This document shows positions 43,352-54,784 of a stretch of 64,000 nt of DNA, in pieces (the stretch's first letter is position 1; each line of letters opens with the position of its first letter). Location of the stretch: contig OY986436.1 in assembly GCA_963920525.1 (NCBI GenBank), forward strand, positions 25,096,818 through 25,160,817, written 5' to 3'. The notes below the pieces were generated by a model, which made no database searches, was not told the DNA's origin, and saw nothing but the letters and a program-made list of their open reading frames with translations. Source of the stretch: Dichetophora obliterata. Taxonomy: Eukaryota; Arthropoda; Insecta; Diptera; Sciomyzidae. The translations under genes were made by a program, and so were the position numbers.

Positions 43352-43824
43352 GTAAAAAAAATTATATTCATTCATATATTTATTTTTCTTTATTATATAT
43401 AAATATATATATAAGTTAATTTATTGCAAGTTTAAGTTGATAAAAAAAACATTTTTTTCTTCGCTATGAGCGACATTATTATTTGATATTGAACTTAAAA
43501 CTAACTTAACATTTTCTATAGCTTTATTATTTAACCTGCGCTGTTGCTGTTGTTGTTGCTGTTGATTGTAGTGTTTGTTGAAGTAGCTGACGTTGGCGTT
43601 CTCACGGTTTGACGAATTTAGCGGATGCGCGTGGACTCTGTTGTTGTTGTGTTTTATTGTAGTGGTTATTGGAGTAGATAACGTTGGCATTCTTACGGTG
43701 TGACGAATGCATCGAATGCGCGTGCACTCGTAGACATAATGTCAGCATATTTCCTTAGTTTAAATATTTGTTACCTTAACTTATATCAACAGCATTTTTA
43801 ACAAATTTTTCTTTTTATTTACAG
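43352..43824 (+). other. Putative 473-bp intron in the PolB gene, with GTT repeats
   Basis: The boundary G|GTAAAA (43,351/43,352) and acceptor TTTATTTACAG|A (43,824/43,825) join the frames exactly (NIS R|LLCSQV). The interior holds two about 100-bp tandem units with 'gacgttggcgttctcacggt', 'ttgacgaat' and 'gatgcgcgtgga', plus GTT microsatellites. A Gln-rich minus-strand frame in it is a by-product of the GTT run. Confidence 0.65.
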
Positions 43825-45160
43825 ACTTTTATGTAGCCAAGTTACAGGACTTGCTCATAGAATGTTTCTATGTAATTGCTGCCTGCAGTACTTCAGTTCG
43901 GAGTATAAATTACGGCGTCATCGACTAGAGTGTAGCCGAATAGTCACTAAGGTTCCTAATATAGAAAATAGTAAACTAAATTTTAAAAATTTTAAACATA
44001 AGTTAGATGTACCGTTCGTAGTATATGCGGATTTTGAATGTTTTCTAACACCAGAAAACATTCAAAATTCTGAATCTATAAAAACTGTACAGAGTCATAT
44101 TCCCTGCGCATATAGCTACTATATTAAGTGTAGTTTTAATAATTCCTTAGATAAGTTTAGAGTATATACTTAAACATTTTTTTATAAATTTAGTTAGCGA
44201 TGCTAAGAGCATTTATAATGACTATTTAAGTAAAGTTATTCCAATGAATTTCCTCACTCCTGAAGAATTATATATTCAAAATAATAGTACCAAGTGTCAT
44301 ATATGTGAAAAACCTTTAAATGATGTTGATGGTGGTAATGATGATGATGATGATAACTTAAGAGTAGTAGCAGATCATTGTCATTTAACTGGTAAATATC
44401 GAGGTCCAGCACACAATATATGTAATTATCAAAATGTAAACTTTATTCCAATTTTTTTCATAATCTTTCTCTATATGATTGTCAATTCTGTATTAAAGAA
44501 CTTTCATCGATTCCCGGTAGAATAAATGTAGTACCAATAAATAAGGAAATTTATATTTCAGTTTCCAAGTATATACATTTCGAAAATGATGGTGTCTTGA
44601 ATTGAGTCTTGAATTGAGATTTTTAGATTCATTTAGATAGACTAAGCTTCTAGTCTTTCAAGCTTAGCCAACAATTTATCTCATTCAGATTTTTATGTTT
44701 TACGTTCAGAGTTTCCGGTTGATGAGGAATTTAATCTCTTGAGGCAAAAGGGTGTATTCACCTATGACTATTTTGATTCAATGAATCGCCTTCAAGAGGA
44801 ATGTTTACCTCCAAGAGAAAAATTCTTTAATAAACTAACTAACGGAGAGTGTAGTGTTGATGATTATCAACATGCTCAAAAGGTATGGTCAACTTTTAGT
44901 TGTTCAACACTACATGAGTACTTAGAGCTTTATCTCAAAACAGATGTATTACTTTTAACAGATGTCTTTGAAAATTTCAGAAAAGTCTGTAAATCTATTT
45001 ACAATTTAGATCCTTGTCAGTACTATACAGCTCCCGGACTATCTTGGGGAGCTATGCTAAAGTATACGAAAATAGAATTAGAGTTATTAACAGACATTGA
45101 TATGATTAAATTCATTCAAAAAGGTATAAGAGGAGGCATTGTTCAATGTTCAAAACGACA
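43825..45160 (+). pseudogene. PolB exonuclease and pre-palm region (frameshifted)
   Basis: A Cys/His cluster (FLCNCCLQYF…RRHRLEC) precedes VPFVVYADFECF, the Exo I motif. A frame change near 44,160 leads to KCHICEKPL and ADHCHLTGKYRGPAHNICN (44,244-44,525). Further lesions near 44,430 and 44,600-44,700 are followed by an open part to 45,160 with YLELYLKTDVLLLTDVFENF (Exo III-like) and YYTAPGLSWGAML. It stops at the Transib insertion within GGIVQCSKRH. Confidence 0.75.
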
Positions 45161-48001
45161 CACAGTACTTTGAGCCCATACAAAAGTGAGGAATAAATAC
45201 AAGGAGTTGTTCGATCTTTACGAAATTTGGCATGTTTATTATTTTTTGGCTGCTGATTTCAAAAATTGAATCAGATTGTATGAACATCAAGTATTTACGC
45301 CATAAATGAGGTTTAAAAATTAAAAAAACTGAAATTTCCCTATTTTCAATTAAATACATATTAAAATTATAAAAACTTTTTAAAAAAAAAATAAAAATAT
45401 ATTTTTGAAAACTTTAAAGTCTTAACTTAAACTTGTTAAAACTGAAAATTTTATGGCAATATATTTTTTTTTAAAAAAGATATGCTTATAGTTTGACATT
45501 CACTTTTTTCACGAAAATGTTACTTTTCATGTAAAAAAAATATGTTTTTGCAAAACAAATATTTTTTGTAATTCTAAATTCACTTTGTATTATTAAATTA
45601 AATATTTTTTGTTAAATTGATTAAAAGAATAAAAATTAAAAACAAAATAAAGAAATTTATGCCAAAAAATAGGTATTTAAGTAATTATAATAAAGTATAA
45701 TTTTTGTTTGTATCGACTGTGACCTGAACTGCTATCCATACCCCATTTGCAAATAAGAGTCATTTTATCTGTTGCATCTTTACAGAGCTCTAATACACTT
45801 TTAGCTGTAAACCGCAAAAGTGGTTGTAAGCGAACTTCTGCAGTACTTTCCGAAGCTTCAATAGATGGTACTAATCGTTTCTTAAAATTTTGTATCGCAT
45901 ACAAACTCGGAAATAAATTTTTATGATAGACGTTGACAGTGTTGCGCAGAATATTATATTTTTCTTCCGAGAGATCCAAATCTAAGTACAGTGACAAAGC
46001 CATTTGTACTGATAGACAATTTTGACTGTCAATATTCGAACCATGATTATTTTTCTTGAAGCAAGTTCTGATGCATATCGTAATTCGTCTTCAGAATAAT
46101 CAGATAATAAGTGAGCCACTTTCCTTTTTTTCATTTGTTCTGATAACAAATGGAACTCCTTTCCAGGCCTTCCGCGACTTGTGCTTGGTTGCTGAAATGT
46201 AAACTTTATTTTTAACTGCGATAATATTAAATTTTATTTTTACTTGCGTACATTATTTGGATCAGAAATAACAATTGCTTCGGCACTTAACTAATTGGAA
46301 TACTTTTTAATAAGCTTGCTTTTACTATATCCGCACTGCTTCCACTTCGTTTCCAATTGCAATATAAAAAACTTAATATTTTCATCAATTATTTCTTCAC
46401 TGTATGGGATTTTACAAATTTAATCTTTAACAAATGACTTCAAAAACAAATATTTATTGCGTGGACCGGCAGAAATCCAACAATTAAATAAATCGTTATT
46501 AGTAATAATTATTGGCATTTTAAATTAAAAATCTTTGTAATGTTTTCGCTGAGAAAAATACGGTAAAAACAAATATGTTGGCATTAGTAAGCATGAGAAT
46601 GCCCTACATTTTAACATAAATAGTCATTATTTATTTTTAACCTGTATATAATAGCAGCATTTTAAAAAACAATTACAAAAGAATTCATACTCCAATTACT
46701 TTTACTTTTACTTTTACAACTTTTACAATAGATTTTCATACTCCAATTACTTTTACAAACATAATAAATAAAAATCACTATTTAAAGAACCTCTTAAAAA
46801 ACAATTTTCTGCAAACTGATACGTCTTATTTTTGAGCGTAGAGTACAATTCATACAGATTACTTTAAAAATGATCTAAGTCTTAATTTTTTTAAAAGTAA
46901 ACATTAAATGATTTAATAGAAATAAACATACTAGTTTTTTACCTAATGAAAACGATTATTAAAAAAAATGGACTTCATTTGGACGTCATTTTCGAAATTA
47001 GTCACCCATAAATATGTTTGTTTACATTTCAAAGGAGTAAACTCCTCACTACATGCTACGTTTATTAGAGGAAAATATGATTTTTTGACCATTTTTCAAA
47101 ATACGATAACTCTAAAATACGGATAAAAAAGGTTAATATGTTTTGGAATTTTAAAAGAAAAATACATAAATAACAATATGTTTGAAAATAAAAGAGATAT
47201 TTTTCGTTGTTTTTTTTACAATAATTTGCTCTCAAAAATTGGAAATTTTTGGAAAATATTTACAAAAAAATTTATTTTTTGGCGTATTTTAATTTTTTTA
47301 CTTTCAGCTAAATTTTAAACATATTAAAGTTTATGCATTTATACAGTATTTATCTTGAAGAAAAATTAAAAATAAAAAGAATTGGGCTAAAATTGCAATT
47401 TTGGCAATTTTTTCTTTGTAAGATGTGCAAATTACTAATTTCCATTATTTAAAAGAAAATATGATTTTTAGACTATTCTTCAAAACGCTATAACTCCGAA
47501 GGGCGGACGCAAGCGGATATCAAATTTTAGAATTTGAAAGATAAATATGTATATTAAAATATATTAAAAAATTAAAGAGATGTTTTTTGATGTTTTTTTA
47601 TTTTTCTCTCAAAAATTGTAAATTTTTGAAAAATATTTAAAAAAAATTTTATTTTTGGACAATTTCCATATTTTTAGTTTTAGCTTAATTTAAAATATAT
47701 TAAAATTGATTTATTTTAAAAATATTAGTCTTGAAATAAAATCAAAAAACAAAAGAATCAGGCAAAAATTGCGTTTACAGCAATTTTTTCTTTGCAGGAT
47801 GTCCAAAATTAAATATTTCACAACAATCAAAATGCATAAAAATGGTTGACTTTAAGGAGCTGTAGAGTCTACAAAAATTGTTCAATTGGCAAAAAATTTG
47901 GATTCTTCTTAGTGGAAGTATTTCCAAAAAAACGGTACCAATATTGTTATGATCTGCCACAACAAAAATCTTGATTTATTCCTATGAGACAAAGTACTGT
48001 G
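45161..48001 (-). mobile_element. Transib DNA transposon, internally deleted
   Basis: The element has 12-bp perfect TIRs CACAGTACTTTG, starting with a heptamer one base from the V(D)J RSS heptamer CACAGTG. It is flanked by a 5-bp TSD CGACA (45,156-45,160 and 48,002-48,006). A 5-bp TSD and CAC-start are hallmarks of Transib. Removing it together with one TSD copy restores PolB sequence. The transposase N-terminal half is on the minus strand; the rest of the gene is gone, so it is non-autonomous. The right 1.45 kb is AT-rich noncoding DNA. Confidence 0.85.
45677..46518 (-). pseudogene. Transib (RAG1-like) transposase N-terminal fragment
   Basis: It starts at ATG 46,518 (MPIIITNNDLFNCWISAG). 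A 60-bp intron (46,251-46,192, GTACGC...TTTCAG) leads to QPSTSRGRPGKEFHLLSEQ. After a frame change near 46,035 comes LSLYLDLDLSEEKYNILRNTVN and ending CKWGMDSSSGHSRYKQ (45,742-45,695), where WGMDSSSGHS holds the first catalytic Asp of Transib/RAG1-type nucleases. Two in-frame stops lie in exon 1 (46,42x and 46,29x). The second and third catalytic residues are absent because the gene ends at 45,677. Clearly nonfunctional. Confidence 0.8.
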
Positions 48002-48960
48002 CGACATGTCAAAGCAAATAATAAATACATGAGTGATTTCGATAGTGGAAAACCATCGAACTACCTCATGTATTTAGATGCTAATAATTTGTATGGTTGG
48101 GCAATGTCTCAATTCTTACCTGAAGGAAAATTTGAATGGGGTTGATGATGTGTCAACTTTCTCGTTAAATGAACACTCTAATGATTCTAACGAAAGATAT
48201 ATATTGGAAGTCGATTTAGAGACTCCTACCGAAGTTCACAATTTACATAATGATTTACCGTTTTGTTCAATGAATAAAAAAAGTCCTAAAGGTGAACATC
48301 AAAAGCTTATTGTTGATTTATATAATAAATCCAATTACATCATATATTATATAAATTTACGACAATGCTTACAAAATGGACTCAAGTTGAAAAAGATCCA
48401 TAGAATTCTAAAATTTAAGCAATCTCCATGGTTAAAGAAATATATTGATTTAAATACTATGCATAGAACTCAAGCTAGAAATGATTTTGAAATTTTTTTT
48501 TTAAATTGTTAAATAATGCAGTGTATGGAAAAACCATGGAGAATGTGGATACGAGGAAAGACGTGAAAATTGTTTGCGAGTGGGAAAGTAGAGGTAGAAG
48601 ATTAGGAGCAAGAAGTTTAATTGCTAAACCGAATTTCCATAGCTCTACAAGGTTCACTGAAAATATGGCAGCAATTCAACTAAATAGAATACATACCCTA
48701 TATGATAAACCAATTAATATAGGATTTGTAGTTCTTGAATTGTCAAAGTGGAAAATGTATGATTTTCATTATGATTACATGATTCAAAAATTTGATAAAA
48801 ACTTGAGTTTATGCTATATGGATACGGATTCATTCATTTATTCAATTAAAACTGATGATTTTTATAATGAGATTAAAGCAGACATCAACTTAAAATTTGA
48901 TACATCTGATTATAAAGTTGACAATCCACTATTGGTAAAACGTGGCTATTTTTGGCATAA
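48002..48960 (+). pseudogene. PolB palm region after the Transib insertion
   Basis: Resuming with the duplicated CGACA, the frame reads [17 protein letters not shown] (motif A), shifts near 48,140, and continues with KLLNNAVYGKTMEN (motif B, after a shift at a T-run near 48,495) and YMDTDSFIY (motif C, about 48,815-48,842). Similarity ends at about VDNPL (48,925), after which the frame is unrelated. The thumb region is missing. Confidence 0.8.
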
Positions 48961-49195
48961 ATTCAATTTTTTTTTGTTTAAAATTTAAAATCTGCTTTCG
49001 TTTTTTTGAATTCGTATACTCTAACGGTTATATAAACGTTTTTTTTATAATTTTTATGTTACACCCTGTTATTTTATGAAAGGAAAAAGTCAGCTGTTTC
49101 AAGGTTGCATTATGAACAGAAAATGCGCGCGAAATTTTTACTAACTTTGATCGTGAGTAAAACATTAATTGTAAACATTGTGAAAAAGTTTAAAT

Positions 49196-50630
49196 ATGGA
49201 AGAAGTTAGACAAGGTATGTAAAACAATTTGTGATATAGTTTAAAAAATAGTTGTGTGTTATTGTCTAGTAATTCAGTGTTTTGTTGGTGTGTTATTATT
49301 GGTCGAAACTAACAAACATACGTGTGTTGTGTGGAATATAACTTCTGTGTATAGAAAGGTATTTGCAATATTTATTTTAAAAGTTATTAATCAAACTGTA
49401 TATAATCAAACATCATTAACACTTTTTGTTCCTTTTTGTTCCATTTGGGAAAAAACTTCATTTTGTAGTTTCATACGAGTTTTGCCATTCAACACTGCTT
49501 GAAGTTTGGAGCAGCAAAAATCGACAAGCAGATAGTGTAAAAGAATTTATTTTGGAGAACATTAAACAGCAAAATTTATCAGATGAGCAACATCAGTTAG
49601 TTACAGAAAAAGTCAAGCAATTTATTGCTTTCATAAAATTAAATTTGCCAAAATGCAATCGAATACTTGACTGATTTAAAAAAAAAACACTCGCGTTGGC
49701 TTGCATCCAATATAACTATTGAAATAAGTGATTGCGGCTTGCCCGGCAATAAACGAGGTCGGAGGCATTTAGACTATACTGATGCAGGGCCCTGTTTGAA
49801 GAGAAAGTTAGCATCTGAGCTTGCCGCAGAACAAAAACATTCAACACCTCTTTTATTGCACGCTGCTTCCGTTTCAGCTAAAAAATCAAACGAAAAACAA
49901 ACTGCATTTGTGTTGAAAAAAGCAGTTACAAACGAGAACATAACAGGAATTATAAGGAAACTGGAAAGGAGTGATCCGTTGCCAATAAGTGCTGATGAAG
50001 CATTAGCTTTTTTAATTGAAAATGGCTTTACAAAGCAGCAATACATTAACATGAAAGCATTAAATAAGCAGCACGGATGTGACATTTATCCCCCTTACTC
50101 TGAGATCGTAAAATCAAAATTGAAATGCAGACCTAAGGAAATCAGCTATTGTGATACTAAAACAGAAGTAACAATGCAAAATTTACTGGACCATACAGCT
50201 GATCGCATACTTGAAATGCAGAAGGACGTCTTTGATGTTGCTGCACATTGCAAATTAATTGTAAGTTATGGGTTCGATGGTTCGACAGGACAGAGTTCAT
50301 ATAAACAACGTTTTGAATTGGATGAACATATTGGACTAGACCATTCACTCTTTGTGACAACCATAGTTCCATTGAAATTAATAGATGAGCTAAAGAGAGT
50401 TATTTGGCTAAATAACTCTCCACAGTCTGTCAGATTCTGTCGGCCTCTCAAAATGGAATTTATAAAAGAAACTACTGAACTTATTTTAAGTGAAAATAGT
50501 TAGTTAGATTTTCAAATTAAAAACATCCAAGAACACATCTATGTACACAAGGGCAAAAACATTCTTGTTAAATATGAAGCACATATAAAAAATTATCGTT
50601 TATTTAAGTATCAATGAACTCTGATACCAT
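49196..50630 (+). pseudogene. Second, divergent Transib (RAG1-like) transposase remnant
   Basis: A short first exon, 49,196-49,214 (MEEVRQ), has a GTATGT donor. The acceptor at 49,468 (TTTTGTAG) joins in frame to VSYEFCHSTLLEVW. A frame change near 49,670 leads to the long frame 49,667-50,503 with RWLASNITIEISDCGLPGN and SYGFDGSTGQSSYKQRFE (first catalytic Asp, compare WGMDSSSGHSRYKQ in the other copy). NSPQSVRFCRPLKMEFIKET follows. It stops at 50,503; residual similarity continues to about 50,630. The C-terminal half and TIRs are missing. It begins right after the truncated PolB. Confidence 0.75.
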
Positions 50631-51440
50631 ACTTTTTTAAACCTGCCTACTCTTTCGTAAAATTAAACTTTACACAAAACTGAAGTTTGCAAAACAAAAA
50701 AATTATAATAAAAAAGTAAGGATAACACATTTTATTACCATTGATGCTTCGCATGCATGCTTCACATTGGATCAATGAACTTAAAATGTTGTATCTCATA
50801 AATGTTAATAAGAACACGAACAACAACAAAAAACAGCAACAACAACACGAAAAAAGTAGGTGGATAAATTGATAAGCTTTAAAGAGTCCATTAAGTAATT
50901 AATTTTTGTCATATGGTTCATAAATTAGCATATATTTGCGTCTTGTTATTGTTGATTGACCAAATTAGAGTTCGCAGAAGCGTTAGCCTAGTTATTTTAT
51001 TTGCTTTTAATTTTTCCAGCATCTTTAATTCAGCGCAGTTTTGGCTTTATTCTAAGGGGGAAAAAAACATAAACTCGACAAGATTCAATTAACACATTAA
51101 ATTCAAATTTTGCCTACAAATTAAGATATAACCATAGAAGTGTGAACAAAATGTAGAGTTCAGCAGATTATTAATAAAATTATAATAAATTAATAAATAT
51201 ATTATGGAAATATTATATGCAAAATAACTAATTTAAAACATAAATGAATAATATTTGTGGCAATTGAATTCAAAGTATAATTTTAGATTCTCGCTTATGT
51301 TTAAAATATTTATTTGCATAAATCTTGTTGCGATACTTTTGCAATATATGTTAATGACATTTTAAGTTTTATTAAAAAGTTATTTCCGTTAGATTATCTT
51401 TTGGTTCCATAATCTATTTTTGTTCTTGAAACTTTTGCAA
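50631..51440. other. No gene seen
   Basis: AT-rich DNA with a CAA run near 50,820-50,850; no family recognised. Confidence 0.5.
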
Positions 51441-51445
51441 GAAAC

Positions 51446-52203
51446 GAGTTTGCTACTTAAGTCTTTCGTTTGCTTGTAAAGAGTTTTTTAAAGTGAACAT
51501 TTCGAGTGCTTATCTTCACTACTTTTGCTTTTGAATTATTTCTTTCTGGTATTGAAAAATGTACATATTAGCAAAAAGAAGCTGTTCTTTGTGGCTTTTA
51601 ACTGCCGAACTTCAAAACATTTTTATCATTATATGTCCAATGTAACAGGTTATAAGAATAAAATATTTCTGCAATACCAAAAATAGTACACTTTAATTAA
51701 GATATAATCTCCAATTATCTCTGAAAATAAATCAGTTCTTTCTTGGAACACAAACCAGTTGATACTTAAGTCAGTTAAGATAAATATATTGACTGAAAAA
51801 GTTAAGAATTTATTTTAACCACATGCAGTAAAATTTATGCTCTGTTGTTTTATAAAATAGCAACGAGTTCAGCAGCAGTTTTTGTTGCCAATAAACAAAA
51901 GCAACGCATGCGCTACTCTGCAGGCATATTAATTAGATTTTAATCTAAATAGTAAATATATTCATTGGTTATATATCATAAGGATTGTAATGTTTTATTT
52001 TATTGACATGTGCATTTTTTAGAGGTCTATATTACATTGAATTGTTAGTATAAAAATAGTTTGTGTTTTGCTTATTAATAATTAGGAAGATGTTTTAGCA
52101 AAAAATGGAAGCTATGCATAAGCAAATAAAATAGCATTTTTAGAAGAAGAAAAGCTAATCATATTTCGAAATAAGAAACGAAAGACTTAAACAACGAACT
52201 TAG
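51446..52203. mobile_element. MITE-like element with CTTAAGTCTTTCGTTT ends
   Basis: Left end 'gtttgctacttaagtctttcg' and right end 'cgaaagacttaaacaacgaac' are inverted repeats of about 25 bp. The same end sequence also occurs singly at about 6,711, 6,833 and 13,396-13,420, so this is a repeat family in the region. The interior is AT-rich and noncoding. TSD not determined. Confidence 0.55.
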
Positions 52204-52484
52204 TTTGTATTATTTTTTAGCTCTTAAATGTGCAAGACAATATTTTTTGTTTTTAATTAGTTCCATTTTAGTCGTTTATTTGATCCCACTTTTTCGATAT
52301 AGTTTTTAAGGTATGACCTGCGGTTAAAAAATTTTTTTTCTTTTTTTTGTCATAAATGTCTTCTTAAATCTTTCAAAAATAATGCCTTAAAAGGATTTAC
52401 GGAGTTACAGAGCTATAGAGTGTATATTTATATACACTCGCGCCGAAGTATAATAATAAAACTAGAAGTCGGATAAAGATGCGG

Positions 52485-52710
52485 CGGGCGGTATTTTGTA
52501 AGTAATCATGTCAGGCAGGTCCTGAACTAGGATAATTGTGCTAACTCTACTACCGGGGGAGGGATGGGGCAAAAACCCCCCAAAACAGCTAATTTTAGAA
52601 CTTTTTTAAAAATAGCACCATTTTGTAAATTTTTTATATTTATTTTGGAAATATTCTAGTTCAAGGCCTGCCTGTGACGTGATTACCAACAAAATTCCGC
52701 CCGCAGAATT
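52485..52710. repeat. Hairpin inside the TTAA element
   Basis: 'gcgggcggtattttgt' and 'caggtcctgaactaggata' on the left are mirrored by 'ttctagttcaaggcctg' and 'acaaaattccgcccgc' on the right. The arms are about 55 bp with a loop of about 110 bp. Confidence 0.7.
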
Positions 52711-54227
52711 TCGATACGACATCTGGTTATCAAGAAAAACGACACCCCGTTTGCCTTCTCATTTTTACATTCCCATTTTCATCGCTCTGGGAGGGGGGAT
52801 AAAAAAACATCGAAACATAAAAAAGTACGGAAAAACTTAGAAAATTACATATACTTTCACGTAAAAAAAATCAAAGTTGAAAATTAAAAAATGACTGCCC
52901 CAGACAAAATTTTTGGCCGGAAAATGAACTTAAAACGGCTGACAGGTAGTCTGTTTATTGGAATAGAAATGAAATTATTTTGGCCCAATTTTGGCAGGGC
53001 AGGGCGGGAATTGTACCAAAACCAGCCAGTTGACTGCCACTGAACAGAACAGCAGACTGGCTAACAGAGGCTCAAAAATGTATAAGAGAGCATGCAAGTG
53101 GCGTTCAGTGGCAGCCAGTTGGCAGGAATGTACAGAGCAGAATAGAGGCAGGTAGTGGCAAGCAATTGGATGGGACATTAATATGGCATCGAATAGCAGA
53201 AAAGTGGATTCTTGGTTTCGTAATTTTATTCCAAATAATATCCAAATAAAATAAAAATCCTTTTATAAATATAATTGAGTTTATATTATTGTCCTTTTAT
53301 AGAGTAACAGAGTTAAGAAGAGAGTTAAAAAACGGCGAACTCAAATAGTTTAAAGTCGGTTAAAAAGATAAAAATAATAGAAATTAAGAGTAACAAAGTT
53401 TAAATACAAATCAATAATGTAGGTTTCATAACTAAAAGAAAAAATTAATTTAAAATAAAAAGAAATAGTTGCAATCGAAGATGGTGGATGGCGGAATGCT
53501 TGAAGGTAATGCATTTTGCTGGACAGATTCCTGACATGGGCTTACGACTTCAGCAGTTTCCTGAAAGTAGTTTTATGTTAAAACAGTAAGCATTAAAATT
53601 AAACTACTTACGACACGTTTTGCCTTTGGGATACTTTTATCATGGTATCCCGATCGCAGCCCGCTTAAAAACGTGCTAAGAATTTTCGTCATCTCCCTTC
53701 TCCCTAAAGGTTTTTGCTTACCACTTAAACAAGAGTAGTGTAAATTCTTCCGACATTGTACTGGCTAGTCACCTTTTAAATGAGTTTCTTGCAAGTTTTG
53801 CTGATCTCTATGATCTAAAGTTTCTTATTATCAACATCCATCAACTAATTGTAAATGTACTAAAAATTATTCAATACCAACGGCGATATCGAATATTGAA
53901 GTCACTCATGTACATCAGTATATAATATCATCTGAAATACAGTTAATTGCGCCACAATGTATCAAAAAAATGAATTTGGCATTACATGTTAATGATATTT
54001 TTTATGTTTGTGTTCCACCAAATATGATTGAAAATGAATAAAGCACCTTTACTTTTTTAAATTTTATAAATTTTTTATTTATGATTCTTTCTGCAAATTT
54101 TCAGCAAATTGTAACTTTTCAAATGAATTGTAACTGCCAAAGTAACATGTTACATCCGATGTGAAAATGTTTTAAAAAATTTCAATATAAAGCCAGTAAA
54201 AAGTTAGACCTTTACATAATAAAAGCG

Positions 54228-54500
54228 TCTTCCAGTATAAGACGAGATGATTCTGTTTTCTAGAAAGCAAAACATTTGCTGCTATACCATTTCAATTGGA
54301 TACCAATACAATGCTTGTTTTTAATAGAGTTTATGTGCCTGCCAGTATAGGGTGAAAGCATTCTGTTCTGTAGAAAACAAAACTTTTAAGCCTGCCCAAA
54401 TATTTCAGTTCAATGCCAAAATAGTGATTTTATTTAACAGAGTTCATATGCCTGCCGTTATAGTGCGTAGGAAGGCTGCTGCTGAAAAAACAAAAATGTT
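54228..54500. repeat. Three about 115-bp tandem units
   Basis: 'ccagtataRgRtgaaRRcattctgttYtSTAGAAARCAAAAC' type units occur at about 54,230 and 54,344, with a shorter third near 54,450. They lie in the right half of the TTAA element. Confidence 0.55.
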
Positions 54501-54784
54501 TGAGCTGCTTGAACATTTCAGTTGCCGTCCAATACAATGCCAAATTTCGACACACTGCCTTCTACTGACTTTTCCATGCCTTCATGCTGCTACTTTCTGG
54601 CAGCCTTTTTTGATGAAAAGTAAACTGGCCGCCACCACATTTCAACATACTGCCAGAACTCTGCTCATTTGCCACCATTATGCTGATATAATGCCATTTT
54701 CCTGTCGAATATTTTGTCTGGGGTGAGCTACAGCATTTTTAAAAAAGTTATTTTTGTGGGCTTAAATCGCAGCTCATACCTTAA

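Larger units (their letters stand above)
42131..48960 (+). pseudogene. Protein-primed family-B DNA polymerase gene of Polinton/virus type (decayed, interrupted)
   Basis: Domains in order are C2H2 zinc fingers (42,131-42,480), a conserved N-terminal domain (42,590-43,351 and on after an intron), a 3'-5' exonuclease block with YADFECFL, a Cys/His block with ADHCHLTGKYRG, the thumb-preceding block YYTAPGLSWGAML, and palm motifs: [14 protein letters not shown] (motif A), LLNNAVYGKTMEN (motif B) and YMDTDSFIY (motif C). These occur in protein-primed PolB of Polintons and related animal viruses. The gene has several stops and frameshifts and is split by a Transib insertion at 45,161-48,001. Its C-terminus is missing after about 48,925. 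No integrase, capsid or packaging ATPase was seen nearby, so the parent element is unidentified. Confidence 0.8.
52310..54780. mobile_element. Foldback-like element with TTAA TSD (non-autonomous)
   Basis: The ends GGTATGACCTGCGGTT and AATCGCAGCTCATACC are inverted, each flanked by TTAA (52,306-52,309 and 54,781-54,784). A second inverted block, CCCCAGACAAAAT plus CCGGAAAATG (52,899-52,930), matches 54,695-54,726. Inside are a hairpin (52,485-52,710) and three 115-bp tandem units (from 54,228). No transposase is encoded; the 124-codon frame at 54,352-54,726 lies across these repeats. The TTAA TSD suggests piggyBac or Kolobok-type mobilisation. Confidence 0.7.

Noticed and set aside
43421..43690. 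Gln-rich minus-strand frame
   Set aside because: Arises from GTT microsatellites and two tandem units inside the putative PolB intron.
54352..54726. 124-codon open frame
   Set aside because: It spans tandem units and the inverted terminal block of the TTAA element and resembles no family.
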